Source: Trichodesmium sp. MAG_R02 (GTDB taxonomy: Bacteria > Cyanobacteriota > Cyanobacteriia > Cyanobacteriales > Microcoleaceae). From it: 43,704 nucleotides of DNA. Positions 9,356 to 17,821 of this stretch are shown here, in pieces. The position numbers and the translations under genes were made by a program. The stretch is taken from the NCBI GenBank assembly GCA_023356605.1, contig JAKQYE010000017.1, forward strand, positions 1 to 43,704, read 5' to 3'. Each line of letters begins with the position of its first letter. Position 1 is the stretch's first letter. The notes below the pieces were generated by a model, which worked only from the letters and a program-made list of their open reading frames with translations, did not search any database and was not told the DNA's origin.

Positions 9356-10303
9356 TTGTCAGTATTTTTACCTGTAGTTACTGTGGGAATAATTAATATT
9401 ATTGTCAATCCTTATGATGTATTTGATACTCCTAATTTATTAGGAATAAATCATTCAAAACCTCGGAAATATAATAATGATCGCCTATTTAAAACAATTG
9501 ATATTATTCGGATTAAACCTGTAACAGTTTTGCTTGGTTCATCTAGAATAAAACGAGCTTTAGATCCAAATCATCCTGCTTTAGCAAATTATCAGCCAGC
9601 TTATAATTTAGGCCTTGATAGCCCCAATGTTTATGAATTACGACGCTATTTAGAGCATGCGATCGCCAATCAGGAAGAATTAGGCCTAGTTATTGTCTGC
9701 TTAGATTTTTTCACGTTTAATTCATTTCACGAAAATCGATTGAATTTTTCGGAAAATAGATTAGAAAAACAGCATATTTCTGCAAAAGATTTTATCAATT
9801 TGACCTTTTCTATAGATGCATTGTTGGCAAGTCAAGAAACAATAGTTGATAGTCGTAAAACTCAAGCATATTATCTTGGTTACGGAGAAAATGGATTTAT
9901 GCCTCAATTAAATATTGACCCTAAAAAAACGCGACAGAGATTTAACAGACTCATCAGTTACTATCTTAAATATCGATACGCCAGATATCAACTATCTGCT
10001 CAATTTTTAGATGAATTAAGAAAAATAGTGGATTTATCTCAAAAAAATCGAATCAAGTTAATATTATTTATTTCTCCTTGTCATGGGACTCACTGGGAAG
10101 CTATGAAAAGAAAAGATAAATGGTCAAATTTTGAAGAATGGAAACGTAAAATTGTAGAAATTAGTGATGTATTTGACTTTTCTGGATACAACAGTATCAC
10201 AACTGAAGCTATTCATAATAATATGAAAAATTATACAGAGAATTCCCATTACACTCCTCAAGATGAAGTGAAGTTTATAAAAGAAATACAAGAAAAGTTA
10301 TGA
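9356..10303 (+). CDS. AlgX/AlgJ-like (SGNH-type) acetylation partner, 5' frameshifted
   Basis: About 315 aa of a protein normally encoded beside MBOAT acyltransferases in cyanobacteria. After a membrane anchor (SVFLPVVTVGIINIIV) comes VTVLLGSSRIKRAL, where the Ser of GSSR could be the SGNH nucleophile. Late in the protein are an FISPCHG block and SHYTPQ, which could supply the catalytic Asp/His region. No ATG exists in this frame; the listed start is TTG. An ATG frame at 9243 (MTINNKLNST) runs into the same hydrophobic region but is one base out of phase. It passes through an A8 run at 9321-9328, where one extra A would join the two. Catalytic assignments are inference. Confidence 0.65.
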   Translation: MSVFLPVVTVGIINIIVNPYDVFDTPNLLGINHSKPRKYNNDRLFKTIDIIRIKPVTVLLGSSRIKRALDPNHPALANYQPAYNLGLDSPNVYELRRYLEHAIANQEELGLVIVCLDFFTFNSFHENRLNFSENRLEKQHISAKDFINLTFSIDALLASQETIVDSRKTQAYYLGYGENGFMPQLNIDPKKTRQRFNRLISYYLKYRYARYQLSAQFLDELRKIVDLSQKNRIKLILFISPCHGTHWEAMKRKDKWSNFEEWKRKIVEISDVFDFSGYNSITTEAIHNNMKNYTENSHYTPQDEVKFIKEIQEKL

Positions 10304-10450
10304 TAAAAAACTTGCACAAAAGACTTAATAAAATAACATTATAGGTATGGAAAAAGATATAGAGAATAGAGATATTGTAAACTGTGAGTCATAGATAGCT
10401 AATAATGATAGACTTAAACTAAATTTTATCAAAAAATAGGATAATTAATA

Positions 10451-11458
10451 ATGAGTAACCACCTACCTACTCAAGAGATCGGGTTATATAAAGGTTCCCC
10501 TACTCAATTAGATGTATCTATTGTGACACCTATTTACAATGAAGTTGATAGTATTCCTCAACTACTGGAAACTATTTCTACTACTTTAATAGAAAATAAA
10601 CTTAATTACGAAATTATCTGTGTAGATGATGGTTCTCAGGATGGTTCGACAAAACTCCTAACAGAATTAGCTCAAAAACGTAAAGATTTAAAAGCAATAA
10701 TTCTCCGTCGAAATTATGGGCAAACTGCAGCTATGGCAGCAGGGTTTAAGTCTGCTACTGGTAAAGTAGTTGTGACTTTAGATGGAGATCTACAGAATGA
10801 CCCCGCAGATATTCCCCTATTATTATATAAGTTGGATGAAGGTTATGATTTAGTGAGTGGGTGGCGCAAGAATAGACAAGATAATGCTGTTACGCGACTA
10901 CTTCCTTCTAAAATAGCTAATTGGATAATTGGTAAAGTTACAGGAGTACAATTACATGATTATGGTTGTTCTTTAAAAGCTTATCGTTTGGAGTTGGTTG
11001 CTGATATGAACCTCTATGGTGAATTACATAGATTTTTACCAGCTTTAGCTTTTATTGAAGGAGCAAGAATTACAGAAATACCTATTAATCACTATCCTCG
11101 TCGCTATGGTAAAAGTAAGTATGGTTTATGGCGAACTTTCCGAGTTGTGATGGATTTGTTAACGGTGTTTTTTATGAAGAAATTTCTCACTAGACCTATG
11201 CATATTTTTGGCATGTTAGGTTTAATTTCTGGGGGGTTAGGGTTAGTTTTTGGTATTTATTTAACGATTCTGAAGTTTGGTTTTGGTGAAAATATTGGCG
11301 ATCGCCCTCTACTAATTTTGGTTGTTGTTTTATTACTAGCTGGTTTACAATTATTCAGTTTTGGTTTATTAGCAGAGTTACTCATGCGAACTTATCACGA
11401 ATCTCAAGAACGTCCAATTTATCGAGTGCGAGAAGTTATTAGCAAAATGAGGGAGTAG
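10451..11458 (+). CDS. GT2 family glycosyltransferase (DPM1/GtrB-like)
   Basis: A 335-aa membrane-bound glycosyltransferase, likely transferring a sugar from a nucleotide donor to a polyprenyl phosphate. The N-terminal GT-A domain (about 20-235) shows VSIVTPIYNE, VDDGSQDGS, the DxD-like TLDGDLQNDP, and GCSLKAYR, followed by RRYGKSKYG typical of dolichol/undecaprenyl-phosphate sugar synthases. Two C-terminal transmembrane helices (about 248-275 and 287-315) match the GtrB/DPMS layout. It lies 147 bp after the AlgX/J-like gene and shares its strand, consistent with a surface polysaccharide or glycolipid role. The exact sugar cannot be told from sequence. Confidence 0.88.
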   Translation: MSNHLPTQEIGLYKGSPTQLDVSIVTPIYNEVDSIPQLLETISTTLIENKLNYEIICVDDGSQDGSTKLLTELAQKRKDLKAIILRRNYGQTAAMAAGFKSATGKVVVTLDGDLQNDPADIPLLLYKLDEGYDLVSGWRKNRQDNAVTRLLPSKIANWIIGKVTGVQLHDYGCSLKAYRLELVADMNLYGELHRFLPALAFIEGARITEIPINHYPRRYGKSKYGLWRTFRVVMDLLTVFFMKKFLTRPMHIFGMLGLISGGLGLVFGIYLTILKFGFGENIGDRPLLILVVVLLLAGLQLFSFGLLAELLMRTYHESQERPIYRVREVISKMRE

Positions 11459-11567
11459 AGGGTAAGAGGAAATAATTGATAAATAAAACTACGATTGACT
11501 AAGAAATGCAATGCCTCTGTATAGGAAGACTCAAAATTTATTAAAAATGCCATAATTAAGGAGCTAC

Positions 11568-12311
11568 ATGACAGCTAACAAGCATATTGCGATGTGGACT
11601 TGTGCGAGAAGTCGTTCAACACTTATGACGCGAGCTTTTCAAGAATTGGACGGATGTGTAGTTTTTGATGAGCCATTTTATCCTCCATATTTAACAACAC
11701 AAGGGTTTGATCATCCCCACAGATTAGAAATTATTGAACGGTATGAAACTGATTATGAAAAAGTTATATCGAAAATAACTGGTAATTTACCTCAAGGGTA
11801 CTCTTTTTCATTTCAAAAACATATGGCCAACAATCTTCCCAAAAACCTAGATTTAGACCATTTAATGTGCCTTGATAATTTTTTTCTAATCAGACATCCT
11901 CGTGAAATTATTGCTTCGAGACAAAAAATATACAACTATCCAAAAAAATTTACCTTGCATGAAATTGGTATGGAAGATCTGTATAATCTTTTCTTTCTAA
12001 TTAAGGACAAAACTGAAAAAGTACCACTTGTTGTTGATTCAACTGACTTAATAAAAAATCCCAACAAAGTTTTACAGATATTATGCACTAAACTAGGCTT
12101 ATATTATTCTGAGAAAATGTTGACATGGCAGGCCGGCATGAGAGAAACAGATCCTCTATGGGCAAAAAGTTGGTATACAACAATTATCAATTCAAGTGGA
12201 TTTATTGCTTTTACTCAGCAGGAAATAACCTTACCTGAGCATTTAAAGCTCATTTTTGAAGAATGCCTACCTTTTTATGAGGAACTATATCAATACCGTA
12301 TGACATTATAG
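11568..12311 (+). CDS. Sulfotransferase family protein
   Basis: A 247-aa soluble protein. Near the N-terminus is the 5'-phosphosulfate-binding P-loop-like motif CARSRSTLMTRAF (about 12-24), and in the middle is FLIRHPREIIASR, which matches the 3'-phosphate-binding region of PAPS-dependent sulfotransferases. It resembles the Sulfotransfer_5-like group that includes enzymes acting on small molecules. The acceptor is unknown. A good ribosome binding site (AAGGAGCTAC) precedes the ATG. It is followed 45 bp later by a DUF3326 gene and then a methyltransferase on the same strand, suggesting a small modification cluster. Confidence 0.8.
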   Translation: MTANKHIAMWTCARSRSTLMTRAFQELDGCVVFDEPFYPPYLTTQGFDHPHRLEIIERYETDYEKVISKITGNLPQGYSFSFQKHMANNLPKNLDLDHLMCLDNFFLIRHPREIIASRQKIYNYPKKFTLHEIGMEDLYNLFFLIKDKTEKVPLVVDSTDLIKNPNKVLQILCTKLGLYYSEKMLTWQAGMRETDPLWAKSWYTTIINSSGFIAFTQQEITLPEHLKLIFEECLPFYEELYQYRMTL

Positions 12312-12356
12312 TCTGACTTTGTCCCTAGCAAAAGAATTACTATAAAGGTTTTCTGA

Positions 12357-13226
12357 ATGATTAAGAATAAACAATATCGTATTAACAAATCAGAAATAGA
12401 AATAACGCCAAACACTTCATTAATTGATGTTATCAAAAAGGTAGTTGGAAAAGATGCTATTCGCTGGTATATTAGCCAAATCACATCAGATGAAATGATT
12501 ATCCAAGCTACACTGTACTCTAAACAGTTTGCTGAAATGGATGAGTCTGTAGAGGGACAGTATTATCCTGGGAAAACTGTGGTGGTAAACATTATTCCCA
12601 CAGGTATTGGTTGTAGTATTGGAGGGTATGCTGGTGATGCCACGCCAACAGCTAATGCTATAGCTATCACAACAAATGTTCAAGATTTACCTTCTGAAAC
12701 TTACGCCAAGCATTTCCGAGGTGAATGTCCCAATCCTGTTGGTGGTGTTGAAGCCATTATGTCACACCTTATGATGAAAAAATTCCAAATCCCTGTTGCT
12801 CACGCCCCTTTGCTAAATATTAAAGATTTAGATTTGGTAAATAATATTGTTGATGCAAGAGGAGCAGGAGAGATGGCTTCCACAAGTGGTTTAGCCTGTA
12901 TATTAGTTGGTTTACAAAAAGCGCCACAAATTAAACAATCCAAAAACCGCATAGCGGATATTATCTATATTAATAATGTATTAGCTGTAGTTATACCTAC
13001 AACTTGTTTAGGAGGCGTGCCTATTTTACAGGCAGAAAAATATAATATACCCGTTATTGCTGTGGGAGAGAACCATACCATTTTAGATGTCTCTCAATCT
13101 AAACTCCAATTAAATAATGTTATTGAGGCTCACAGCTATGCTGAAGCTGCTGGTCTAATACTAGCTCTCAAGAATAACATTCACTTGGAAAGCTTATCAA
13201 GACCTTTAATGACATTACGACCATAA
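12357..13226 (+). CDS. DUF3326-like protein
   Basis: A 289-aa protein with the block VVVNIIPTGIGCSIGGYAGD, which I associate with the cyanobacterial DUF3326 family, though this copy seems shorter than the usual roughly 340 aa. Other conserved-looking stretches are CPNPVGGVEAIMSHLMM, VAHAPLL, VDARGAGEMASTSGLACIL and VIPTTCLGGVPIL, and the C-terminal part has IPVIAVGEN. The glycine-rich loops and repeated beta-strand/loop pattern suggest a nucleotide- or cofactor-binding fold (inference). The ribosome binding site is weak. It sits between a sulfotransferase and a methyltransferase. Function is unknown. Confidence 0.6.
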   Translation: MIKNKQYRINKSEIEITPNTSLIDVIKKVVGKDAIRWYISQITSDEMIIQATLYSKQFAEMDESVEGQYYPGKTVVVNIIPTGIGCSIGGYAGDATPTANAIAITTNVQDLPSETYAKHFRGECPNPVGGVEAIMSHLMMKKFQIPVAHAPLLNIKDLDLVNNIVDARGAGEMASTSGLACILVGLQKAPQIKQSKNRIADIIYINNVLAVVIPTTCLGGVPILQAEKYNIPVIAVGENHTILDVSQSKLQLNNVIEAHSYAEAAGLILALKNNIHLESLSRPLMTLRP

Positions 13227-13337
13227 GCATTTGTTCTCCAATAGGCATCCTCTAAAATAAATCCCTTGCCCTGCAAAAATTTCAATACGTTCATGATGTG
13301 TATATTCTCAGTAAGGAGCTTCAGTTCATGCTTATTG

Positions 13338-13431
13338 AACAGGACTTAGGTAAAGACACTACTTGTAGTGTCAATATCTGAATTTATTGTCAATAATGCA
13401 CTATATATAGCTGCACTGGGTAAGTCCTGTT
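13338..13431 (+). mobile_element. Family C small inverted-repeat element, copy 1
   Basis: Left end AACAGGACTTA and right end TAAGTCCTGTT are a perfect 11-bp inverted pair. A second perfect palindrome, GACACTAC-TT-GTAGTGTC, sits inside at 13355-13372. The body differs from the copies at 22589 and 27272, so only the ends define the family here. Confidence 0.7.
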
Positions 13432-13475
13432 GAAAATATTGTTTAGACTTATTATGAGACAAGAATCGACTTGCT

Positions 13476-13580
13476 TACAGCGCTTTTTAGATTGATAAAC
13501 CACATCGTCACAACCAAAACCTTATAGGGACGTTCCATGCAAGGTCCCTACTGTAGTTTACTGAAATGAAAACTGCTGTA
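13476..13580 (+). mobile_element. Family B small inverted-repeat element, copy 1
   Basis: A 105-bp unit from TACAGCGC to GAAAACTGCTGTA. It is almost identical over its whole length to 22402-22506, differing at only a handful of positions. The body contains an inverted AGGGACGTTCC/GGTCCCT-type hairpin. It ends 26 bp before the methyltransferase ATG, so it may influence that gene's leader. Confidence 0.85.
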
Positions 13581-13606
13581 TTTGATATATACAAAGGAAA
13601 ATCATC

Positions 13607-14458
13607 ATGGATATTAGCAAAAAAGCTAACTGGTCAGAAGTTTACGTTCAGCCAACCCCAGCATCATATTTACAGATAGTATCTCAACAAGAATATAGAG
13701 TACCTGATTATGGTATCCAATATCTTCGCCCGCTGTTGAAAATGTTATATGACAAAGAACAACGTCCTATAAACATTGTTGATATTGGTGCATCTTATGG
13801 TATTATTTCCACACTTTTGCTCCATGATTTAACGATGGCTCAACTCATTGATTTTTTCATCAAGAGGGATGGCGCTAAAGAACCAACATGGGCAGAAATA
13901 GAGAGATTCTATAAGCATCAAAACATCCGTCATACAGAATATAAATTTTATCTATCAGATAATTCTAAACCTGCCATGGATTTTGCAGAACGAGTTCAGG
14001 TGTGTGAAAAAGCCTATTGTTTTGATATGAGACATGAACCATTACCGGAGGAGTTGAAACACATTGTTGAAACAACCGATCTCTTTATTGCGACAGGTTC
14101 TCTTGGATACATTGGTGAATATTTCTTTCAGCAAATATTTCCTATTATCTCTCATAACTCTTTATCACCGTTATTTGCTTTTGTTATCTATCGAGCATTT
14201 TATTCTTCTGAAATTAACAAGGTGTTTCAGGATTATAACTATACTCTGCTCAAGAGTAGTGTTCCGTTTAAGAAAGGGCGGAAGTTTGCTAGTGTCTTGG
14301 AGCAACAAAACACTATTACGTCTTTACATCAAAAGAATATTAATACAGTTGGTCTTGAGGATGAAGGGTTTTATGCCTGTGAATTTTATTTGGGTGTACC
14401 TGTGTTGGAAAAAGAAAGGCTATATAGTTGGTTAAGACAAGAGGATCTAAAATATTAG
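13607..14458 (+). CDS. Putative class I SAM-dependent methyltransferase
   Basis: A 283-aa protein. Residues about 57-66 (IVDIGASYGI) look like motif I of Rossmann-type SAM methyltransferases, and TDLFIATGSLGYIGE further on fits motif IV. After the SAM domain there is a long C-terminal part ending in YACEFYLGVPVLEKERL, with no second domain recognised. The ribosome binding site AAAGGAAAA is well placed. It follows the sulfotransferase and DUF3326 genes, separated from them by two inverted-repeat elements. The substrate is unknown; the context suggests a small molecule (inference). Confidence 0.65.
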   Translation: MDISKKANWSEVYVQPTPASYLQIVSQQEYRVPDYGIQYLRPLLKMLYDKEQRPINIVDIGASYGIISTLLLHDLTMAQLIDFFIKRDGAKEPTWAEIERFYKHQNIRHTEYKFYLSDNSKPAMDFAERVQVCEKAYCFDMRHEPLPEELKHIVETTDLFIATGSLGYIGEYFFQQIFPIISHNSLSPLFAFVIYRAFYSSEINKVFQDYNYTLLKSSVPFKKGRKFASVLEQQNTITSLHQKNINTVGLEDEGFYACEFYLGVPVLEKERLYSWLRQEDLKY

Positions 14459-14695
14459 GGGAGGAGTTCCTCTGCCTTTAGGCCTGAAAGGATATCATAA
14501 CAAAAAAGTAAGTTGCCTAAACTCAATACTCCCAACATTGCACTTGCCCAACCAAGGGGGATTTTTCAGCCAGAGAAACCCTGGTTCCTTAAAGTTTGCA
14601 GTAAGGCTTGAGCTCTAAGATAGATATTTCAAGGGCCAAATCTCTACTACAAACCATATACTTTTGAAGCACTAATTATCTGGACATGATATAAT
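14459..14695. other. Convergent spacer with small hairpins
   Basis: Directly after the methyltransferase stop is a short palindrome GAGGAGTTCCTC, followed by GCCTTTAGGC. Neither has the T-run of a classical terminator. No gene is seen. Confidence 0.3.
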
Positions 14696-16174
14696 CTAGA
14701 AAACTTCCGCTCCTTCAAACTGCTTAACCTTTTGAACATTAGCAGATTCTCCACAAGTTCGAGGGGTAGGAAATATTTTTTCAGGATTAGCTAAACCTTT
14801 GGGATTAAAAACACTTCTTACCCATTGCATAGTTTCCAAATCTATTTCATTAAACATCAAAGGCATATAACATTTCTTATCTGAACCAATGCCATGTTCT
14901 CCAGACAAACTACCACCAACCTCTACACATAACTTGAGAATTTCCCCACCTATTTCTTCTACTTTTTCCAAATCTCCCTCTAGAGAATCATCATATAAAA
15001 TTAAAGGGTGAAGATTCCCATCTCCTGCATGAAATACATTTGCAATACGATAACCATATTTCTTACTTATTGCCTCAATTTCACCCAAAACATAAGCCAT
15101 CTTTGTCCGAGGTATTACGCCATCTTGTACATAATAATTTTTACTAATATTACCAGCTGCAGCAAAAGTAGCTTTTCGCCCTTTCCATAATTTCATCCGT
15201 TTTTCTGGTTCATTAGCGGTAGTAATTTCTATAGCTTGATTCAGTTCACATATTTCTTTTACTCGTTGTTTATTCACATCAACTTCTAGCTGTGAACCGT
15301 CTAATTCTACTAACAAAATAGCTGCTGCGTTGCGAGGATATAAACCAGTCTTAACTACATCTTCTACAGCATTAATACTAAAATTATCCATAATTTCCAT
15401 TCCTCCAGGAATTATGCCGGCGCTGATAATATCTGACACAGTTTGTCCAGTATTTTCAATACTAGGAAACCCTGCTAAAAGTACGCAGACTGATTCGGGA
15501 TATTTAAGAATTCTCAGAGTAATTTCTGTAGCTATTCCCAAAGTACCTTCGGAACCTACAAATAAACCTGTTAAATCATAACCTGGCATCTCAGAAATTG
15601 GTCCGCCCATGTCAAGTATTGAACCTTCAGGAGTAACTATTTTTAATCCTAAAACATGGTTAGTTGTTACTCCATATTTTAGACAATGAACCCCTCCAGA
15701 ATTTTCAGCAATATTCCCACCAATTGAACAAATAATTTGACTGGAAGGGTCGGGGGCATAATAGAAACCAGCCCCACTAACTGCTTGTGTTACCCAGTTA
15801 TTAATAATCCCTGGTTGTACAACAACTTGTTGATTTTCTAGGTCTATTTTCAGGATTTTTTGCATTAATGAAGTTACGATTAAAACGCAGTTTTCTATTG
15901 GTAATGCACCTCCAGAAAGACCTGTTCCTGCACCTCTAGGAAGCCAAGGAATATTGAGGTTATGACATATTTTTACTGCTTCTGAGACTTGTTCGGTGGT
16001 GCGGGGTAATATTACTAATGCAGGTCTTTGACGATAACTAGGTAGACCATCACATTCATAGACTAATAATTCTTCTTTTCGTTGAACTACGCCTTTTTTT
16101 CCAACCACTGCTTCAAATTGTTTGGCGATTTTTTTCCAATTGTGTTTTGTTTTTTGTTCGTTTTTAGTAAGCAT
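14696..16174 (-). CDS. glcD: Glycolate oxidase/dehydrogenase FAD-binding subunit
   Basis: Oxidises glycolate to glyoxylate, the entry step of photorespiratory salvage in cyanobacteria. The 492-aa length fits GlcD. The N-terminal FAD_binding_4 (PCMH) domain shows PRGAGTGLSGGALPI, NIAENSGGVHCLKYG and FVGSEGTLGI. The C-terminal FAD-oxidase domain has VFHAGDGNLHP and SGEHGIG, close to the flavin active site. No glcE or glcF neighbours are present, as is often the case in cyanobacteria. D-lactate dehydrogenase of the same fold is an alternative that sequence alone does not exclude. Confidence 0.9.
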   Translation of the reverse strand: MLTKNEQKTKHNWKKIAKQFEAVVGKKGVVQRKEELLVYECDGLPSYRQRPALVILPRTTEQVSEAVKICHNLNIPWLPRGAGTGLSGGALPIENCVLIVTSLMQKILKIDLENQQVVVQPGIINNWVTQAVSGAGFYYAPDPSSQIICSIGGNIAENSGGVHCLKYGVTTNHVLGLKIVTPEGSILDMGGPISEMPGYDLTGLFVGSEGTLGIATEITLRILKYPESVCVLLAGFPSIENTGQTVSDIISAGIIPGGMEIMDNFSINAVEDVVKTGLYPRNAAAILLVELDGSQLEVDVNKQRVKEICELNQAIEITTANEPEKRMKLWKGRKATFAAAGNISKNYYVQDGVIPRTKMAYVLGEIEAISKKYGYRIANVFHAGDGNLHPLILYDDSLEGDLEKVEEIGGEILKLCVEVGGSLSGEHGIGSDKKCYMPLMFNEIDLETMQWVRSVFNPKGLANPEKIFPTPRTCGESANVQKVKQFEGAEVF

Positions 16175-16224
16175 TTTATTTATAAGTATATAGAGATGTG
16201 ATTTTAAAGATTATGTTTTCAATA

Positions 16225-16363
16225 TATAGCAATACTATGAATTTTCGTGGCAAAAATCATACTTCTTTTTAAGGAACAGGGAAAAGAGAACAGAGAATAG
16301 ATAAGAGTTTTAAAAGTTTTATTTACTTTTGGATTTGTCGCCACCTATGCGCGGACTGCTATA
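16225..16363 (+). mobile_element. Family E small inverted-repeat element, copy 3
   Basis: TATAGCAAT at the left and GCGCGGACTGCTATA at the right. It shares the body phrases TCGTGGCAAAAATCATACTTC and TTTGTCGCCACC with the other copies. It lies 50 bp upstream of the glcD start, so it is in or near the glcD promoter region. Confidence 0.85.
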
Positions 16364-16524
16364 GCATCTGACACGATATTTGATATTGGGAATGCTTTAG
16401 CATATTAAATTATTAGATCAGTTTATTAATAAGTACTAATGATAGATTTTTTTATCCTACTGAAAAATATTTTAATTACCAGAGAAATTTAACTTAGAGC
16501 TGTACCAAGTTTATCCATGAATAT

Positions 16525-16790
16525 TTACAGTACAAGAAGGGTAAAAGACCCGCGAATATTAACTGCAAATAATAAGTTCCATATTTCAACAGTTGTATCT
16601 TCTAAATGCCCCCTGTTATTTAACCCCACTGCATTAACTAAATCATCTGCTCTACCAAAATGGCGATCGCATTCTGTCACTAGAAAACGACCATCAGATT
16701 CTTTGGTCAAATCAGTAGGAATAAATATACTACGACAGTTCAATTCTTCTAAAGTTTGCCTCACCTGTGCGCCTTTTTCTTAATTTCTGA
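16525..16790 (-). pseudogene. SDR-family oxidoreductase fragment
   Basis: About 80 codons match the middle of a short-chain dehydrogenase: FIPTDLTKE, then DDLVNAVGLNNRG (a degenerate NAG motif) and LLFAVNIRGSF. The N-terminal TGxxxGIG segment and the catalytic Ser/Tyr/Lys half are both missing, and stops flank the block. The upstream continuation KGAQVRQTLEEL is preceded by a stop. It is a decayed gene fragment. Confidence 0.7.
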
Positions 16791-16969
16791 TAAATATGTG
16801 TTTGTTGTTTATACTATACATAACTTGAGAAAATATATGTAATTAATTTTGCATAACTACTTAGCTTTAAATGAGTTACAACATATTAAAAATTATTCAA
16901 TAATATTCAAACCAAATCCATAGTTTAATCATGTCTTATAACCGAGGGATTTTCGTACAATCTAAATCA

Positions 16970-17088
16970 TATAGCAATCGTAAATCCGGCATATAAAATC
17001 ACTAGTTTTCTTAAAAAATAGCTCCAAGTCCTGTTCCTTTTGCCTTCTAGTCACTCATTTCTTTCACTATCTAGATAGGATTTCTATA
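16970..17088 (+). mobile_element. Family F small inverted-repeat element, copy 1
   Basis: Begins TATAGCAATCG and ends GGATTTCTATA. The body has TAAAATCACTAG, TTCTTAAAAAATA, CCTTCTAGTCACTCATTTC and CTATCTAGATAGGA. It is repeated in the same orientation about 30 bp later (17118-17240). The ends resemble those of family E but the body differs. Confidence 0.65.
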
Positions 17089-17117
17089 CAAAATATATGA
17101 TATGTGGGAGTGTTTAA

Positions 17118-17240
17118 GCAGTCCTAAATTATTTGTAAAATCACTGAAATTCTTAAAAAATAACTCTTTTAGTATAAGTTCCTTCTGCCTTCTACCTTCA
17201 TGCCACCCATTTCTTTTACTATTCAGGTAGGATTGCTATA
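17118..17240 (+). mobile_element. Family F small inverted-repeat element, copy 2
   Basis: Begins AGCAGTCCTAAAT and ends GTAGGATTGCTATA, with the same body phrases as the copy at 16970-17088. It overlaps the last codons and stop codon of the minus-strand gene at 17223-17654. Confidence 0.65.
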
Positions 17241-17654
17241 TGAACTTTCAACTATAGGAAAAACATCAGGATAAGCTTGCCAAACATTTTTAATAAAATG
17301 TTGTAATTTTTGATGTGAAACCTGTTGGTCTTTCTCCTGACTATCTAGGAACTCCAATTCAGTTAAAAGAGGAATAAATTCTGTATCAATAGCTTCTCTA
17401 AATAGACAAATCGGCCACACCAAATCTGCACCCTCCCGCAAATCCCAAATAGTAGATTTTTCGGAGTTGTCTAGATGATTTTTATACTTACTTTCTGAAG
17501 CAAATACTTTTAATAGCAAAGGGCGAACCCAACACATTTTTCGTGTTGCTAATATCTGAATTACTGCTGCATATAAACAAGTATATCCATATTCCAAACA
17601 AACAATTTGATTAGGTTGGAAATTAGGAATTAAATCTTTTGATGCTGACTTCAT
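17223..17654 (-). CDS. Small hypothetical protein with repeat-derived C-terminus
   Basis: A 144-aa protein from the ATG at 17654. A TTG start at 17684 would add ten residues but overlaps nothing helpful. I do not recognise the family. It has an N-terminal block PNQIVCLEYGYTCLYAAVIQ and a segment KMCWVRPLLLKVFAS, then STIWDLREGADLVWPICLFR, all of which look like a conserved soluble protein. The last residues (about YSNPT) and the stop are encoded inside the family F element at 17118-17240, so the original C-terminus may have been replaced. Confidence 0.6.
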   Translation of the reverse strand: MKSASKDLIPNFQPNQIVCLEYGYTCLYAAVIQILATRKMCWVRPLLLKVFASESKYKNHLDNSEKSTIWDLREGADLVWPICLFREAIDTEFIPLLTELEFLDSQEKDQQVSHQKLQHFIKNVWQAYPDVFPIVESSYSNPT

Positions 17655-17821
17655 AGACAAAATACCTGAGATAATACATAGCAATCCTCAATTGGTTGTA
17701 ACAGATATAGATATAGTAGTAATAATAACATCTCCGGTCAAAATACTAAAAATATATATTATAAATGAACTAGATAATTTTATCAATCAGACATACATAT
17801 TCCAAAAAAATTAAAAGAGCT

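Noticed and set aside
14064-14435. 123-aa ORF overlapping the methyltransferase
   Set aside because: Out-of-frame shadow of the longer gene, which has motif I, a ribosome binding site and normal composition.
16517-16783. 88-aa plus-strand ORF
   Set aside because: The minus strand of the same bases translates as a recognisable SDR fragment.
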